Assembly (NCBI GenBank): GCA_030052745.1
Contig: JANBVO010000006.1
Span: 186,001 to 250,000 of the forward strand
Direction: 5' to 3'
Origin: Pleurostoma richardsiae
Lineage: Eukaryota > Ascomycota > Sordariomycetes > Calosphaeriales > Pleurostomataceae
Length of the DNA stretch: 64,000 nt
Positions 1-12,436 of this stretch are shown piece after piece. The notes beneath the pieces are model-generated. The model made no database searches. It saw nothing but the letters and a program-made list of their open reading frames with translations, and was not told the DNA's origin. The stretch's first letter is position 1, and each line of letters starts with the position of its first letter. A program made the translations under genes and the position numbers.

Positions 1-239
1 AGTGAGAGAGCACGCATTCGGCAAAGTCCTCATGATACATCCCGCTATTCTCTAAACGCGACAGAGCCGAGGTCGGAAGTTCTTGCTGTTCTGCATGGTG
101 GAATTGTTGGTTTCGTGTTGACATCGAGGAATCCCGCACTTATCAACGTGCTTGACGCTGATTCTGCTGCTGAAGAAGCCATGCAGTTGGCCAGGTGGAA
201 GTTTCACGCTCATATACTCCTCCCATCGTGGTGGGCTAC

Positions 240-3200
240 ATGGAGAATATGACACCTCCAGCAATGACATCGGCAATGCAGAGCCCACAGCATCTTCAGG
301 AAACCCCTGACAGTGGCGGAATGCCGCGTCTCCGCGGATTCCACACTGATGGCGAGGTGTTCAGAGCTCGGAGGGGTTCTCTCTCTTTCCAGCCCCTTGA
401 GGAACCGTCCCTAGCCAGGGAGAACTCATCGGACCATGTCCTTGAGCGGACAATGTCAGCCGAGGAACAGCTTCAGAGCATGATTGGAGATGAGGACGAC
501 CTCGACTTGGATACCTATGGGCTGGCTGAGTTCCGCGACGGCTTTTTCGACGCCTTGTTCCTGAAGCCTAGGGACGTTGACCTAGATGGACTGATGCAGC
601 ATGCGGAGACAACGCTCCCAGCCAGTTTGCTCAGGAGCCACCCACTGTCGTGGACACACTTATGGCACGCTACTAAGGGCATCGTCCGTCGGGTGACCAC
701 GACTGCCTCTGGGATAAGACTTGTGAAGAGCTTCATCGCCGTCTTCGCGGCTTATATCATGTGTCTGATACCGTCCGTCCGGGCCTGGTTGGGTAGATAC
801 AGCTATATACTCGTTGTCTCGTGTATCATAGATCATCCTGCCAGAACCTTCGGTGCCCAATTGGATGGTGTCCTCTCGACAATGTCTGGCACGGCGCTCG
901 GTCTGGGCTGGGGTGCGCTCAGTCTCTGGGTCTCGACATCTACTTCTCCTGCTCGCAATGGCTATGGTGGCATCCTCGCCATGTTTCTCTGTCTTCTCAC
1001 GGCGGCTATCGCTTTCGTGAGGTCTCATTTCATTCGATTTTACCAGCTGGTTCTCTGTGCTGGAATAGCAGTTATCTTTGCGAGCCTAGTCGAGACCGGG
1101 GAGTCTGTGATCTGGGTCAAACTCCGTTATTTCGGTGTTCCCTGGGCTCTGGGCCAGGCGATTTGCATGATTATCAACGTCGTCTTCTTCCCCGATGTCG
1201 GGGCTCGCGCCCTTGCTCTAGCATTCCATAAGGCGAACTCCGTGATGCTGGTGCGTTTCTTCCCCCGGGTATGGGCTGTCGACTTTGTACTGACTGGGAG
1301 TCGCAGGATGGCCTAGTCATCCCCAACCCCGAGCCTATGGCAGTGCGTAGGTTGCTGGCACATACTTTTGTGAGTCTCACGCAAGCCTACAGAGACTTCG
1401 CCATCGACGTCTCGATCACTCGGGTAGCCCCTCCGGACACCTATGAGTTGCGCAATTTGATGCAAGCGGTTATACGATCGCTACTTGCTCTAAAGACAGA
1501 GACACACCTTTTTGATTTGCACGAATCAGCCGGGAGGTACAATCAGTCTGGAGCTGAGGATGACGATCCTTACGGCTTGGGTCTCACACGGACGCGAAGT
1601 TCGACGAAGATACCAGTGTACATATCTCCAGCTGAGGAGAAGGCTGTTCGCGTCGTGTGCCAGAAACTTGCTGACCCCACGCGCGAACTTCTCAACTCTA
1701 TGAGAGACAGTCTGACTACAGCTGATGCTGTGCTCATGCACCTGCTGGGGTACCGTGCATACCATGGGACAGATGACCTAGCGACCCGATTACGTACATC
1801 ATCAAACCGGATTCGCCAGGGGATGAATGACTTTGATGATGCAGAGACGCCTCTGTTTGCAGGAGATTTACTGCCGAAGACATACTCGACTTTGCCTGGA
1901 GTTGTTGAGTTGTTCGTCTTTTGCAGGCCTGTCAGGCAAGCGGCCGACGCAGTAGAGAGGCTGATGCTTAAGATCGGCCAGATGCAAGAGAGCCACCCCT
2001 CGCTGCCGCGTCTGCGTCTGCCTTCATACCCAGTGAGCAAATCTCTCAACAGACTGAACGCTCAGGTTCGCCACGATAGGGGCGGTATTACAGCCGGTAC
2101 GCCAGACGCGTCCACCCCGAGCTACTCCATATACCACTGCTGACCTGGTACAGGTTCTTACTACAAGACTTTCGCCGAGATTGCACGGTCATTGCAGGGG
2201 ATCATGTCCACGGAGCACTACCCGCTCCCGCAGGATGAGTTTGAAATGGACAACACTGATACTCAACACGCTCACGCCACAATGGAAGCGGAAATGGACG
2301 AGGAACCACGTTCAGGCCAGGAAAAGTTTCGCTACAAGGCCTGGAAAGTGCTTCACAGCCTGCAGGGGTACGAGACCAAATACTCGTTCAAGTGCGTACT
2401 AGTGGTGATCCTCCTTTCGGTTCCTGCCTGGCTGTCTCAGAGCCGAGACTGGTGGAATCGATACGAATCCTGGTGGTCTGTCGTTATGGCCTGGGTGATG
2501 ATGCATCCCAGGTTCGTGTCTCTCTCACATCGCCACAGGCAGGAAGCTAACAGTGATAGGGTCGGTGGTAATTTCCAGGACCTTATGGCGAGGGCACTCA
2601 CTGCTGTCCTAGGCGCTGTTTGGAGTGGACTGGGCTATGCGGCGGGAAACGGCAACCCTTACGTGATGGGAGTCTTCGCCGCAATTTATTTCCTGCCGAT
2701 GCTATATCGCTTTACGCAGAGCAGGCATGCGGTAAGTAAACATCGTTGCGACCGCATTACTTTCTCACTCGTTTCTAACCTCAACAGCGATCCGGCGTCG
2801 TTGGGTGTCTCTCATTCGCTGTCGTATCACTAAGCCTGGTGACTGCGGACGGCGCAGTATCGACAGTACGCATGACATGGTCTACAGGGTTGGCTTTCGT
2901 TGTCGGCGTAGTGGCTGCTGTTCTTATCAACTGGCTCCTGTGGCCGTTCGTCGCCAGGCATGAGCTGGGAAAAGCCATATCATCCATGCTCTTCTTCCTG
3001 AGTATCTACTACAGAAGTGAGCATCCGCGTCGCTACAACTTCTCTGGCTCCTGCTGACCCGCGGAAAGGGATCGTCGCCAAATATGTATACTATGAAGAG
3101 GGTGAAAACCCTACTGCAGAAGACATCAAACGGTCAGAGATATTGGAAAGGAGGATCCGCGAGGGTTTCGTCCGTATCCGGCAACTTATGGTAAGGAAAT

Positions 3201-3895
3201 GGCGTCCATATCTGTTTTAATATGTCGTCCTCGCTGTCAGCTGACACCGCTCCTGCAGGAGCTCACGCTCCATGAAATCCGTCTACGAGCGCCGTTCGAC
3301 GTCCGGCCGTACTCTGCCCTCGCAGACGCCTGTGAGCGCTTCTTTGAGTACCTGGTCGAGGTGCGGCAGGCGTCGCTGTTCTTCCAGCCCAACTTCGTGG
3401 GTGACGAAGAAATCGCCGCCCGCGTCCTGACCTACAGACGGGATGCCGTGGCATCCATCCTGAGCAACCTCTACGTTCTGGCGGGGGCACTGCGGGCCGG
3501 GAGGAAAGTACCTGTAAGCTAGAGCCCGGGCAACTTCTATCATGAACGTTTGGCTAATGGTGCAACTTCAGAGGTATCTCCCGAGTGCCGCTGCCGCTCG
3601 AAAGCGCCTTTTGGATAAGATGAGCGAACTGGAGGTCCACCTGGAAAACATTCAGAGGAGGGTGTACAACAGCCCCAGCGCCCCGGGGAAGAAGTGGGCG
3701 CAGATCTACCAGTACTCATTCAACGAGAGCCTCACGGGCTGCGTTGCCCAGCTAGAGGAGCTGGAGAGATACACCAAGCTAATTGTCGGAGAACAGCGGT
3801 AGGTGACAACCACACATTCCCTGGCTGGCGCTTGCTGAACGGGTCACTCTAGGTTCGATTTCACCGTGAAGGACGAAGACTCGGATACCGCTTGA
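240..3895 (+). CDS. ArAE_2/FUSC-type membrane transporter (putative ER transporter 6TM family)
   Basis: Eight exons fit in phase: 240-1250, 1307-2096, 2154-2731, 2788-3016, 3069-3190, 3259-3513, 3572-3798 and 3853-3895, giving 1084 residues, normal for this fungal family. Two membrane halves are visible: a first hydrophobic bundle from about residue 160 (KSFIAVFAAYIMCLIPSV) to 320, and a second from about residue 680 (KCVLVVILLSVPAWL) through exon 4. A long soluble C-terminal domain follows, typical of the aromatic-acid-exporter 2 / DUF2421 family. Related yeast proteins (Bre4) affect brefeldin A sensitivity and vacuoles. The substrate cannot be read from sequence. The 3' end faces dna2 across about 180 bp. 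ATG 240 is the first in-frame ATG after an upstream stop at 171-173, but ATG 249 has a better context, and an upstream exon outside the window cannot be excluded. Confidence 0.85.
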
Positions 3896-4075
3896 ACAAT
3901 GCTCATAGGACCAAAGCGGACCTGGTTGTCTAAACATGCAATATACCTAATCGTGCAAGCGCTCATCGTAACCTAGAAAGTGACCCAGAACTGTCATTCC
4001 CTGATAAACATGCTGTAGTCATGCCCCGTGAAACACCAAACGTGAATAATGTCCCTGCTTTCTCCAAGCGAACCA

Positions 4076-7000
4076 CTAATAGATACCATCCATCATGTCA
4101 TTCAAAATATCGCGCAAGACGGGCTTCCCCTTCAAGATGGCCCTCTCGCCAATCCTGGCCCGTTTCGGCCCAGATGTCCGATTCTCCTTGCCGCCGAGAC
4201 GCTTCTGTGACGCCACCACTTTTGGAGGCGAGCCCGCGACGCGCTTCGGGGCTTGGGACACCGCCGTGCTGGCGCTGATCTGCGTCGCCGCGTCGTCGAA
4301 GAAGTGGCTCTCGAGCGCGTCAGCGGGCAGGTCGTAGACCCAGCAGCGCTCCTCCATTAGGCCTATGAACCTGGCTAGCATCTCCTCCGCGCCGCTGCCC
4401 TTGAGGGTGCTGCAGCTCCCGACGACGAGCAGCTTGGTCTTGGCGCGCGTGAAGGCGACATTGATGCGGCGCCAGTCCTTGAGAAGATCACCGATGTTGC
4501 AGGCCTCGTTGGACCGCACGAGGCTGAGGACTACTACTTCTTTGTCGCGGCCCTGGAACCGATCGGCTGTGTGCATCTCGACGGCGCCGCCGTGGCCGCG
4601 CAGCCCGTGCTTCAGCAGCGCTAGCTGGCTGCGGTAGTGCGTCATGACGCCGATCTCGTCCGCAGGTACACCGGCGGTGAGGAGCGCCTCGACGAGCTGC
4701 GTCACGATGCGCGCCTCGCAGGGGTTCACGATGCGGTTGCCCTTCGCCTCCTCGCGAGATGACGGGATGGCATCCGTGTTGACGAATGCTACGCGGGTGT
4801 CCGGATCGACGAGATCGCGCAGCCAGCACGCAGATCCTGTGCAGAAGGAGTTCTGCGTTGACAGGCTTGCGGTGAGGAAGTTGCTGGCGCCGAAATGGTG
4901 GCGCTTGAGGGCCTCCATGTTCGGGACGTTGAGCTTGCGGTGGCGAAGCTCCTCGGTACCGCACTTCAAATGCCCGTCGTAGATGAGCGTGTTGCTGAGC
5001 GTCATGATGTCCTCGGACATGCGGTACTGGTGCTCGAGGTTGACCACGGACTCCGGGTGGGTGTCGGAGAGGAGCTTGAACAGACTGACGTCCAGGCCAC
5101 CTACTCTGGCCTCTTCGTTCTGGACCAGCGGGGGCAGCTGGTTGTGGTCACCGACGAGGACAAAAGTGCGTGCCATCCGTATCGGACCGAGGCAGATAGG
5201 CAGCGTGATCTGCGACGCTTCATCCACAATGCAGTAATCAAATGTTCGCTCGTTGAAGACGGGGTGACTGATCCCTAGGCACGTCGTCGCAACGACAGGG
5301 GTGTCATGCCAGGCGTGACGAATCTCCTCGAATGATTCTTTTCGCTGGCCAGCCAGAATGGCGAAGTCCTGCACTTCTGGGTGAACCTTGGCTGGTGCAC
5401 CGAGCCTCAAGATGGGGATGTTGTCCTTCTTGAGTTTCAGGAGGATATTGTCCACCGCAGTATGGGTATACGACGTCAACAGTACACTCTTCTTTTGATA
5501 GATAAGAGCCCGAATGATGTGTGCTATTGTCGTAGTCTTACCCGTGCCCGGCATGCCGAGGACAAGCGCGTAGTCTTTTGCGCTCATCACCTTCTCGATG
5601 GCCTTCTTCTGGTCAACGTTGAGACTGTCTCTATCCGCAATGGTATACTGTGTTGAGACAGCTTTGAATCTCGGCGGAACAAGATCGACAACAAGTTGCC
5701 GGGTCTCTCGAGATCCGAAGGCACTGTTGGTCATGATCTGAACAAGATTGTTCCTTACAACGGCCATGCCGTTGCTAAACTCGTCCTTGTCGAGCCTGTA
5801 TCGGATCGGTGGGGTCTTGATTGTGCCTTGGGACTGCTCCGGCAGAACTCCCTCGGGTACAACCTCCATGATGCTAGCAAAGACTTGGTTGTCGACCTCG
5901 TCAAATCCAGGCTGGCGGATCCGAGCGTTATGGAGCCGGCGATCAACAGCGACGCTGATCCTCTGTTTTCTGACCGCAGTCACATACCCGAGAGCAAGTG
6001 CGAAATGACCTTGCTCGTCAGAGATTACGATTGGTTCTCCCACCGTGAGCTGCGAATCTAGAAAGGAGAAGCCTGAGGCCGGGTTCTCTTTGACGAAGGT
6101 ATAATGGAAGCGGTTGATCTTGGGTGTATCCTTATCTTCGGACGCAGAGCCCTCTTCGATAATGACGTTCGCGAAGCATCGACCGACCTTTTCGCGCTCG
6201 GTACTAACCATCGTCCATAGCTCTCTTCGGAGCTTTTGACTTTCTCTCTCCTCTTTTGTCAACAAGTCCTCCCACTTCAGGAAGAACTCCTTGTGGGTCG
6301 GGGTCAGGTGCTTGACAACCGCATCGAACTTGTCGTTCATGCCGCTCGTTTCGCCGTCGCCATCATCGGCAAGCTTGTGGTAGATAAAGCAGGACGCCTG
6401 AGCATAGCACCTCCCGCAGGCGTTCTTGCTCCTCTTCATTGGTGGGAGTTGCACGCTGCGCTCACGAACATAGCAAGCTAACTGATTCCGCTGCATAATC
6501 ATGTGGCGAAGCTCATGACGTATGGCTGGGATTCGTAGTGTTTGAGAGGTCTCCATGTAGTAAAGAACGCCGTAGGTGATGTCGATATCGTACCGATCAG
6601 AGAGAAGAAGGTTGTAGAGGACGGTCTGAGCTTGATGGTTACTGTTGACATTCTTTCCGGTCTTGACTTCGAACGGAACAGTCAGAGTGCGGACATCCGC
6701 GCCCTCTCTCAGCGTAACCTGAACAGTTGCATCGATGTTACCCTTCAGGCCGTACATCGGGGACCAGACATGCTCCTCAACATCAAGCAGTTTGCTAACA
6801 CACATGCTCGCCTTATCGCCGTTTCGGCCTTGGACGATAGCATCAGGCTTGGGAAAGCCTGAGACGAACATATCCGCCCAATATCTCAGCTCTTTCATCT
6901 TCGATAACAGATGCTCTCGGGCCTCGTTGAAGCTAATTTTGATCGTATAAAGATCTTCGATATGCCTTTGCATAGCTTTGTCAATTGCTGCGCCAAGAAA

Positions 7001-9129
7001 AGTCAAGTCCCACTTGTTGGCCATCAGAGCCTCCTGGAATATCTCATGGAGAAGAGTACCGTAAACCAGAGGAGCCGAGGGATCGCTGGTTGCTTTGACA
7101 CGGTCCTGAAGAACGGCACGGCGCGTGCAGCTGAACGAGTCTGCGACGACCGTGGCAGAGATGAGCTGGTCTGGATGAAGAATCAATATGTTCTTGTTGT
7201 TGTCAACGATGCAATGCCCGCCAGACTCGAAGTCGCCGATGACATGCACGTATGATTTCGTATTCGCAGGCGTTTCAACCCAGTCACCCCGGAGGTGGAT
7301 CGTCTTGATAGACTTTGTCCTGTCGGCCTGCACGACAAGAATCTGTCTTCCCGGTTAGCTGATTTCACCTTGCTTACCACTGCCTCTTACCTTCTCCGGA
7401 TGCTCAATGCCCCTGTCATCGACAAATGAGCTTGATAAGGCATTTGTCACCAGATATCGCTGAATGACTTTAGGCTTTTGGCTGGACTGCACTCACTTTA
7501 GCAAGTTACATTGCATTCGGGGTATCTATCGGTAGGTACGTACATGTGACGATAACGGGCCAGGCTGCGTTACCGACTGAGTGGCAGCAAGTTCTGCGGC
7601 TTCAAAGTCAAAGTCACCGCCAAAGTCATCACTATATGGATCCTCTCCGTCTTCTGTACCAGGGTCAGGACCCACCCCGAAGCCAGGACCAGACTTGGTC
7701 AGCAAGGGTTGTTGTAAATGCTGCGATGTTGGGTTTGAGTCGATCTCTGCGATCAAGTCTTCTGCGGCGGCGAATATGTCATCGTCATCCAAGTCTCCGA
7801 ACTCGTCCTCAACCACTGTATTGTGTGGCTCCCTCTTAGAAGTGTCATGAACAGCCACCGGCTGCGAGGCAGGACTAGTCTCCTCTAACGGGACGGGTTT
7901 TAGGTTCGAATCAAGTTCCATGAGGGTATCATCGTCGAAGTCATCGTCTCCATAGTCTGAGGAGCCAATATCGCCCAAGAGCGTGTCGCCGTCTGCTTCG
8001 TTATCACCAGCTGCGGTGTCCTCAATTGAGTGATCGCTATGACTGCCAGACTGCTTGCGAGGAGATCGTCGTTTCTGGGGAGAAGGAGATCGTACAAGAG
8101 AGTATGGAGTATCCGCTTCGTCAGCCTTGTTGATTTCTCCGGTGACAGTCTCTAAAAGCGCCGTGACCATTGAGGATTTGTAGCTGCCAACAGTGGTGTT
8201 GCCCCTGGGGGCAGCAGTAGGAGAGTCTGCCTCTGACCGGTCGGCCCTTCGACGTTTGGGCCAATTGGCCCCACAGCTGATAGCCCTCCGTAGATTACTC
8301 TCCCCCTGAACCGCCGGGGTATTCTTTGATGGTCTGGGTGAAGAAGACCCCATCAGGCGGGCAAGCAAAGGGTTGCTTGAGCCGAGAGGCGCAGAGTCCT
8401 CTGCAGCGCCCACGGAGAAACGATCCCAAAGATCAAGAGCAGGATCAGCATGCGGCGACATGAGGGCCTGTCTCAACTTTTCCACATTCACTGCCGGCGT
8501 GTTTGGTTTTGAATAGGCCGGAGACGACGTGGGCGAGGAACTCCTTGCTCGCTTCTTTCCTCGACGAGGTAGCATTGGAGAGATGGTTGAGGCAATAGCA
8601 TCGCGCTCGTTGTGCCATAGAAGACGCTCACTCGGTGAGACCTCGTCCTCCTCTTTTTGGTTGTCCGGCATGCCAATGAGGTCCTTCCAGGCGAGGCGGG
8701 GCGCTGGGGTAGTGGCAGTGCTACACTCGGGGACCGGAGCCGGGGATCGACTGTTGTTCTGAATGCTGTTCCCATTCTCCTTGTCAGACTCGTCGTCAAT
8801 TACTATCGTGACACGTTTGGTAGCCTCTTCGTTAACGATTTCCGCTGGGTCTGGCAAGCCCGCCTTTGCTGCCGCCTCTTCAGCTTTGGGCTTCTGGAAC
8901 TGGAACTTCTGCAGCTTGTTCTTGGTGGTAGCGGATATGGGCGCCGGAGGCCTTTGGGGTACCTGTTGAGCTGTTGTGGGGTGACTCTTGGACCTCTGCC
9001 ACTGTCTCTGCTGCTGCTTCGTGTGGTGTTGTTAGATGGTGCTCCCTCGAGGTAGCGAAGGCAACAACAGCTCCGACAGATTCTTACTTTAAAGGTCCTC
9101 TGCTCAGAGAAGGATTTGTGCAGAGGCAT
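4076..9129 (-). CDS. dna2: DNA2 replication ATP-dependent nuclease-helicase
   Basis: Four exons (9088-9129, 7544-9016, 7391-7486, 4076-7342) give 1625 residues. The protein trims Okazaki flaps and resects double-strand breaks in the nucleus. The first exon encodes only 14 residues (MPLHKSFSEQRTFK), and exon 2 continues with the family's N-terminal TKNKLQKFQFQ block and a long acidic disordered region. The RecB-type nuclease core follows: H636 in GTLLHEIF, D741 in GNIDATV, E762 and K764 in PFEVKTGKN. Iron-sulfur cysteines are C609, C846, C849 and C855. Superfamily 1 helicase motifs are Walker A GMPGTGKTT (about 1133-1140), DEASQ (about 1244), GDHNQLPP, QYRMSE, RFQGRDKE and VAFTRAK. All catalytic residues are present. 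It is divergent from the gene at 9587; a cell-cycle box lies in the shared promoter. Confidence 0.96.
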
Positions 9130-9586
9130 GATCAAGGGTCATGACTGGAGCCCTGGAACCGTCCTGTCAGATAGGAGACGCCGGTTGCAGTTTCTCTCCG
9201 AAAACTGCCCTTCGACGCTGTTGTTCTGGCGAGAAACCAGTCTGGCTGGTGGTATGTGGGTAGACCTTTCACTGTGGACGCGTCGTGTAAGTACCACGAT
9301 CAATGGCGATAAGATAAGGCCCTTTTCGCGTAGAGCGTGTTTGTGGCTGTGCGTCGCCTGTGGCGCCAGCTCTCCCCACGTCAAGCTACGAGCTACGGCA
9401 GGTACGTAGCTTCGGCAGCGGCTCTGTGCACAACTCTCTCCACTTTCATCAACCGTCTCTGCCGGACCCTCGGAGTGATGTCACAAAAGTCACGGCCAAC
9501 CTACAGTCCATCCTATATATCGCCAGCCCAGCTCGGAGGATTAGAGAGACTGGCGACCTTGTTGTCGCCCGCTTGGCATTCTAGAA
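9130..9586. promoter_or_regulatory. shared divergent promoter of dna2 and the 9587 gene
   Basis: This 457-bp gap separates the start codons of dna2 (minus) and the two-TM protein (plus). It holds an MluI-type box ACGCGT at 9278-9283, a TTTTCGCG tract at 9323-9330 and overlapping GATAAG motifs near 9308-9317. ACGCGT is the binding site of MBF-type G1/S regulators in fungi, which fits an S-phase gene such as dna2; that link is inferred. No ORF here looks coding. Confidence 0.5.
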
Positions 9587-10744
9587 ATGTCTGCCGATCC
9601 CAACACTCACATCAGTAGAGAAGCCGTGCTCCGCAACCTGGACCAGCTGGGCATCAATTATGAGGCTCTTCCCAAGGCACCCTTCTGGGGCCCCATGTTC
9701 GGCTACTCCCAGGAGTCCATCAAGATCAATGCTGCCGGTAGGGTCATGTTCGCGTCAGCGTCGGTTGGTAGGCCATTGACCCAGCCGGAAAAGGATGCGA
9801 TGGCCTACTACATTGCGAAAGGAATGGTCACTCTCTCCTATACGCCACCAATAGCCCTGGGAATCAGCTTCGCATTTTGGCGCAAGGGCTTGTTGACCTA
9901 CCGATTCCCATTCTGGCAGCCGAAGCCGGAACAGTTCAATCCCAACAAGTTCGCGTTTCTCCAGGGGGCGCTGGCACAGCGAGCCTGGCATGGTCTGCGT
10001 GGGTTGACTTACTACAGTCTAGCACACTTGTTTGTCTACGGCTTCCTCACCTCATACTCAGTGTCCACGTTCATGGCTGGACTTGAAACCGATCCAAGAC
10101 TGGAGGACTTTCGACGCACAATGAAGTCCAGGTTGGCAAATAGAGCGTCCAGTCGTCAAGGGCATCGCGGTTCGATGGCCGGGCCGACGAATGGCATGTA
10201 CCAGGAGTCACACGCTGCCGGTCAGGCACCCTATGATGGCTATGATACTAGTTCAGGCTCGGAATCTTCGTCCTATGGGGAAGACGCAGAATTTACCGCA
10301 CAGGAAGCCCGCAAGGCCGCTGAGGAGGAGGTGCAACGCAGGAAGCAGCAGGCACTAGCTGCGCAGAGACACTCGTCTTCCGAACCGGAGCCATACCAGG
10401 ACTCACTCGGCGATGATGGGTATGTCTTTGACGACGCTTCTCCCGTTTCGCCGACCGAGAGGCAGCGGGGAGCCCAACAGTCCAGCCAGGGTGGGTCGGC
10501 CTGGGAACGTCTGCGACGCCAGGCATCCTCGAGTCAGAATGTTCAGCCACGCGGGGATAGCAACCGGCCAACGGGCTCGTGGCAGCGCCGTCGCGACGAG
10601 GAGCAGACGTCTCGAGGGGCTCGGGAAGGGACCTCCTACAACTTCTCGACTGCCGATGAAGAGAGAGCGTATGCAAAGGAGCAGGCGCAAAAGGAATTTG
10701 ATGAGATGCTTGAACGTGAACGGCGAGGCAACCCCAAGGAGTGA
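9587..10744 (+). CDS. conserved-looking two-TM protein of unknown function
   Basis: Intronless, 385 residues, starting MSADPNTHISREAVL with a good AAA-ATG context. I do not recognise a named family. Residues about 79-98 (TLSYTPPIALGISFAFW) and about 140-165 (YYSLAHLFVYGFLTSYS) are hydrophobic enough to span a membrane, so a hairpin inserted in a membrane is plausible. From about residue 185 onward the chain becomes hydrophilic and disordered, rich in Gln, Ser, Arg and Glu, with charged runs near the C-terminus (EERAYAKEQAQKEFDEML) that could form a helix. Ordered N-terminal codon use and long uninterrupted frame argue that it is real. It shares a promoter with dna2, but nothing in the protein suggests a replication role. 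Confidence 0.75.
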   Translation: MSADPNTHISREAVLRNLDQLGINYEALPKAPFWGPMFGYSQESIKINAAGRVMFASASVGRPLTQPEKDAMAYYIAKGMVTLSYTPPIALGISFAFWRKGLLTYRFPFWQPKPEQFNPNKFAFLQGALAQRAWHGLRGLTYYSLAHLFVYGFLTSYSVSTFMAGLETDPRLEDFRRTMKSRLANRASSRQGHRGSMAGPTNGMYQESHAAGQAPYDGYDTSSGSESSSYGEDAEFTAQEARKAAEEEVQRRKQQALAAQRHSSSEPEPYQDSLGDDGYVFDDASPVSPTERQRGAQQSSQGGSAWERLRRQASSSQNVQPRGDSNRPTGSWQRRRDEEQTSRGAREGTSYNFSTADEERAYAKEQAQKEFDEMLERERRGNPKE

Positions 10745-11440
10745 TTTGATGCCAGACCAGCGCGACGATACGAAACTTGACCATGAGGTCAGGACGACAA
10801 CATGTATTATAGCCCTATGTATTCTTAAATACTTAAGGAGTCTATGAGCCCTAGCTAGCATGGCCTGAGCCGCACTCTAGACGTCATCAATGGTAGAAGG
10901 CATCAGAACCTCAGTGTTAAATCAAAGGACGTGCCATCTGTCACAACTTCTAAAAGATTTGCACTGGACCGCAATGGAAGATCACAGCTATATACTGTAC
11001 ACAGCAACATGTTTCACCTCCATAGCCACTCCGAGAGCGTGATAGCTCGTTGCTATATCTGCAGCGGTGTCTCACACTAACTGTGCTTGAGCGTTTAAAT
11101 ATATCCGACCATGTAAGTTGTTCACTCGACACGGCTCAAAGACATGTCTCGAGGCATTTGAATGTGCAGGGAACTTAGGCTCCTTCTTCTCCAGGTCTCG
11201 AACTTGTATCGAGAAGGTACGCATGGAGGTGCTGCTGTGATAGGCGCCTTATTGTCGGACGGCTGGATCTAGCGGATTTGCAAACAACAAAATAACGTTG
11301 TTAAACACGGTAAGACTATTATGCAGTATCAAGGCAGCATACCAGATCGACACGACGAGCTGAGGATAGATCTAGCATGCTATCTCGATCTTAACGCAAC
11401 AGACAGCTGAGCGCCTCATCTCTCATGTCTGGAGTCCTCT
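10745..11440. other. intergenic, convergent 3' region
   Basis: About 700 bp between the 3' ends of the 9587 gene and the phosphoesterase gene. I see only short, AT-richer ORFs without family features and no RNA gene. Confidence 0.5.
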
Positions 11441-12436
11441 TCAGCCTTGAGCCATCGGGAGCTCAATGTCAACCACCCACGGCACATGAGCCGGCATCTC
11501 CTCGTCTACCCCCTGGATCGCCGCATTAACAAACAGCGTCCTCTCGCCCCTTTCCCCAAGTGGATGCTCATCCTCCTCACAGCACTCCACATCCGCCGTG
11601 CCCTTCTCCAATAGATCCACCCGGCGCCGCCTCTTCCCCTCCGCCTCCTCGGGCGCATCAAATCTCGACGCTTTCAGATCCACTAGCCTCCTCATGGATA
11701 CACTTGCGCCGTGGTCGATGTCTGCGAAGAACGTCGGGTCCGTCGAGGCGCCGGAGCCTCGCCACTGGACGAGCCTTGCGCCCCAGCCCTCGTGGATGTG
11801 CCCAAAGCAGTGCAGCCGCGGCCGCGAGCGGGCTACGGCGCGGAACAGCGCGGGGCAGCCCGCCCGCCGGTTGTCGTCGGTGTAGTCAAGGATCCCCTGC
11901 GGCGGGCCGTGGGTGATGACCACGTCAGCCGCGGAAGCAGGGATGGCGTCGAAGGCGGGATGCTCCTCACCGGTGCGATACTGAAACCCCCAGTTGGCAG
12001 AGAGGGAGCGCGTATACGGGCTCGCGAACACGGTCAGGGCGGCACCGTTGGCGAGGACGAAGTGGTGAGCGCCTTCGTCAAGAAAAGTGATGCCGACTCG
12101 TTTGCAAGCATCAAAGAGCTGACGGGCCTCACCGAAGCCGCCGTAGACGTTCCTGATGAGTTCTGGTGAGATGGACTCCCTAGCTTGCGCATCGACTGCT
12201 TTCTTCCTGAAGGTTGGCACGTCGAGTGTGAAGTCGTGATTTCCGGCGATGACGAGCTTAAGGGGCGCGTCGAGTTCTTTCAAGAGGGCAAGAGTAGTAT
12301 GGAACTCGCTGAGCTTGGACTCCTCGGTGAGGTCGCCACAGTGGATGACCACGTCTATTGGCCCTGAGGGCGGCCGAGTCGAGAGCGTGTCTCCATGTGT
12401 ATCTGAGAGGATGAGGAACCGAGTCCTGATAGCTCC
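11441..12436 (-). CDS. calcineurin-like metallophosphoesterase (5' end unresolved)
   Basis: The visible exon encodes a compact metallophosphoesterase with all metal motifs in order: FLILSDTHG, VVIHCGDLTEE, VIAGNHDF, VVITHGPP and CFGHIHEGWG. This layout matches the MPPED/UPF0046-like branch of Ser/Thr-phosphatase-fold proteins, which use a two-metal centre on phosphodiester-type substrates; the substrate here is unknown. The C-terminal 80 residues are charged and family-divergent. No ATG lies in frame upstream of FLILSDTHG although the frame stays open, so a short 5' exon must be spliced on. An acceptor at 12437 (GATAGCCAG) or about 12454 (CACTGCAG) is possible. A TATAAATA on this strand at 12682-12689 and an ATG at 12634 lie upstream. 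The end coordinate given is the nearer acceptor, not a proven start. Confidence 0.8.
   Translation of the reverse strand, partial: GAIRTRFLILSDTHGDTLSTRPPSGPIDVVIHCGDLTEESKLSEFHTTLALLKELDAPLKLVIAGNHDFTLDVPTFRKKAVDAQARESISPELIRNVYGGFGEARQLFDACKRVGITFLDEGAHHFVLANGAALTVFASPYTRSLSANWGFQYRTGEEHPAFDAIPASAADVVITHGPPQGILDYTDDNRRAGCPALFRAVARSRPRLHCFGHIHEGWGARLVQWRGSGASTDPTFFADIDHGASVSMRRLVDLKASRFDAPEEAEGKRRRRVDLLEKGTADVECCEEDEHPLGERGERTLFVNAAIQGVDEEMPAHVPWVVDIELPMAQG

Noticed and set aside
1-246. Plus-strand frame open from the window edge to 246, with a phrase loosely like the end of a histidine phosphatase (VLAVLHGGIVGF)
   Set aside because: The match is too weak, it overlaps the transporter start, and no splice chain supports it. 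It could be a 3' fragment of an upstream gene, but I cannot show it.
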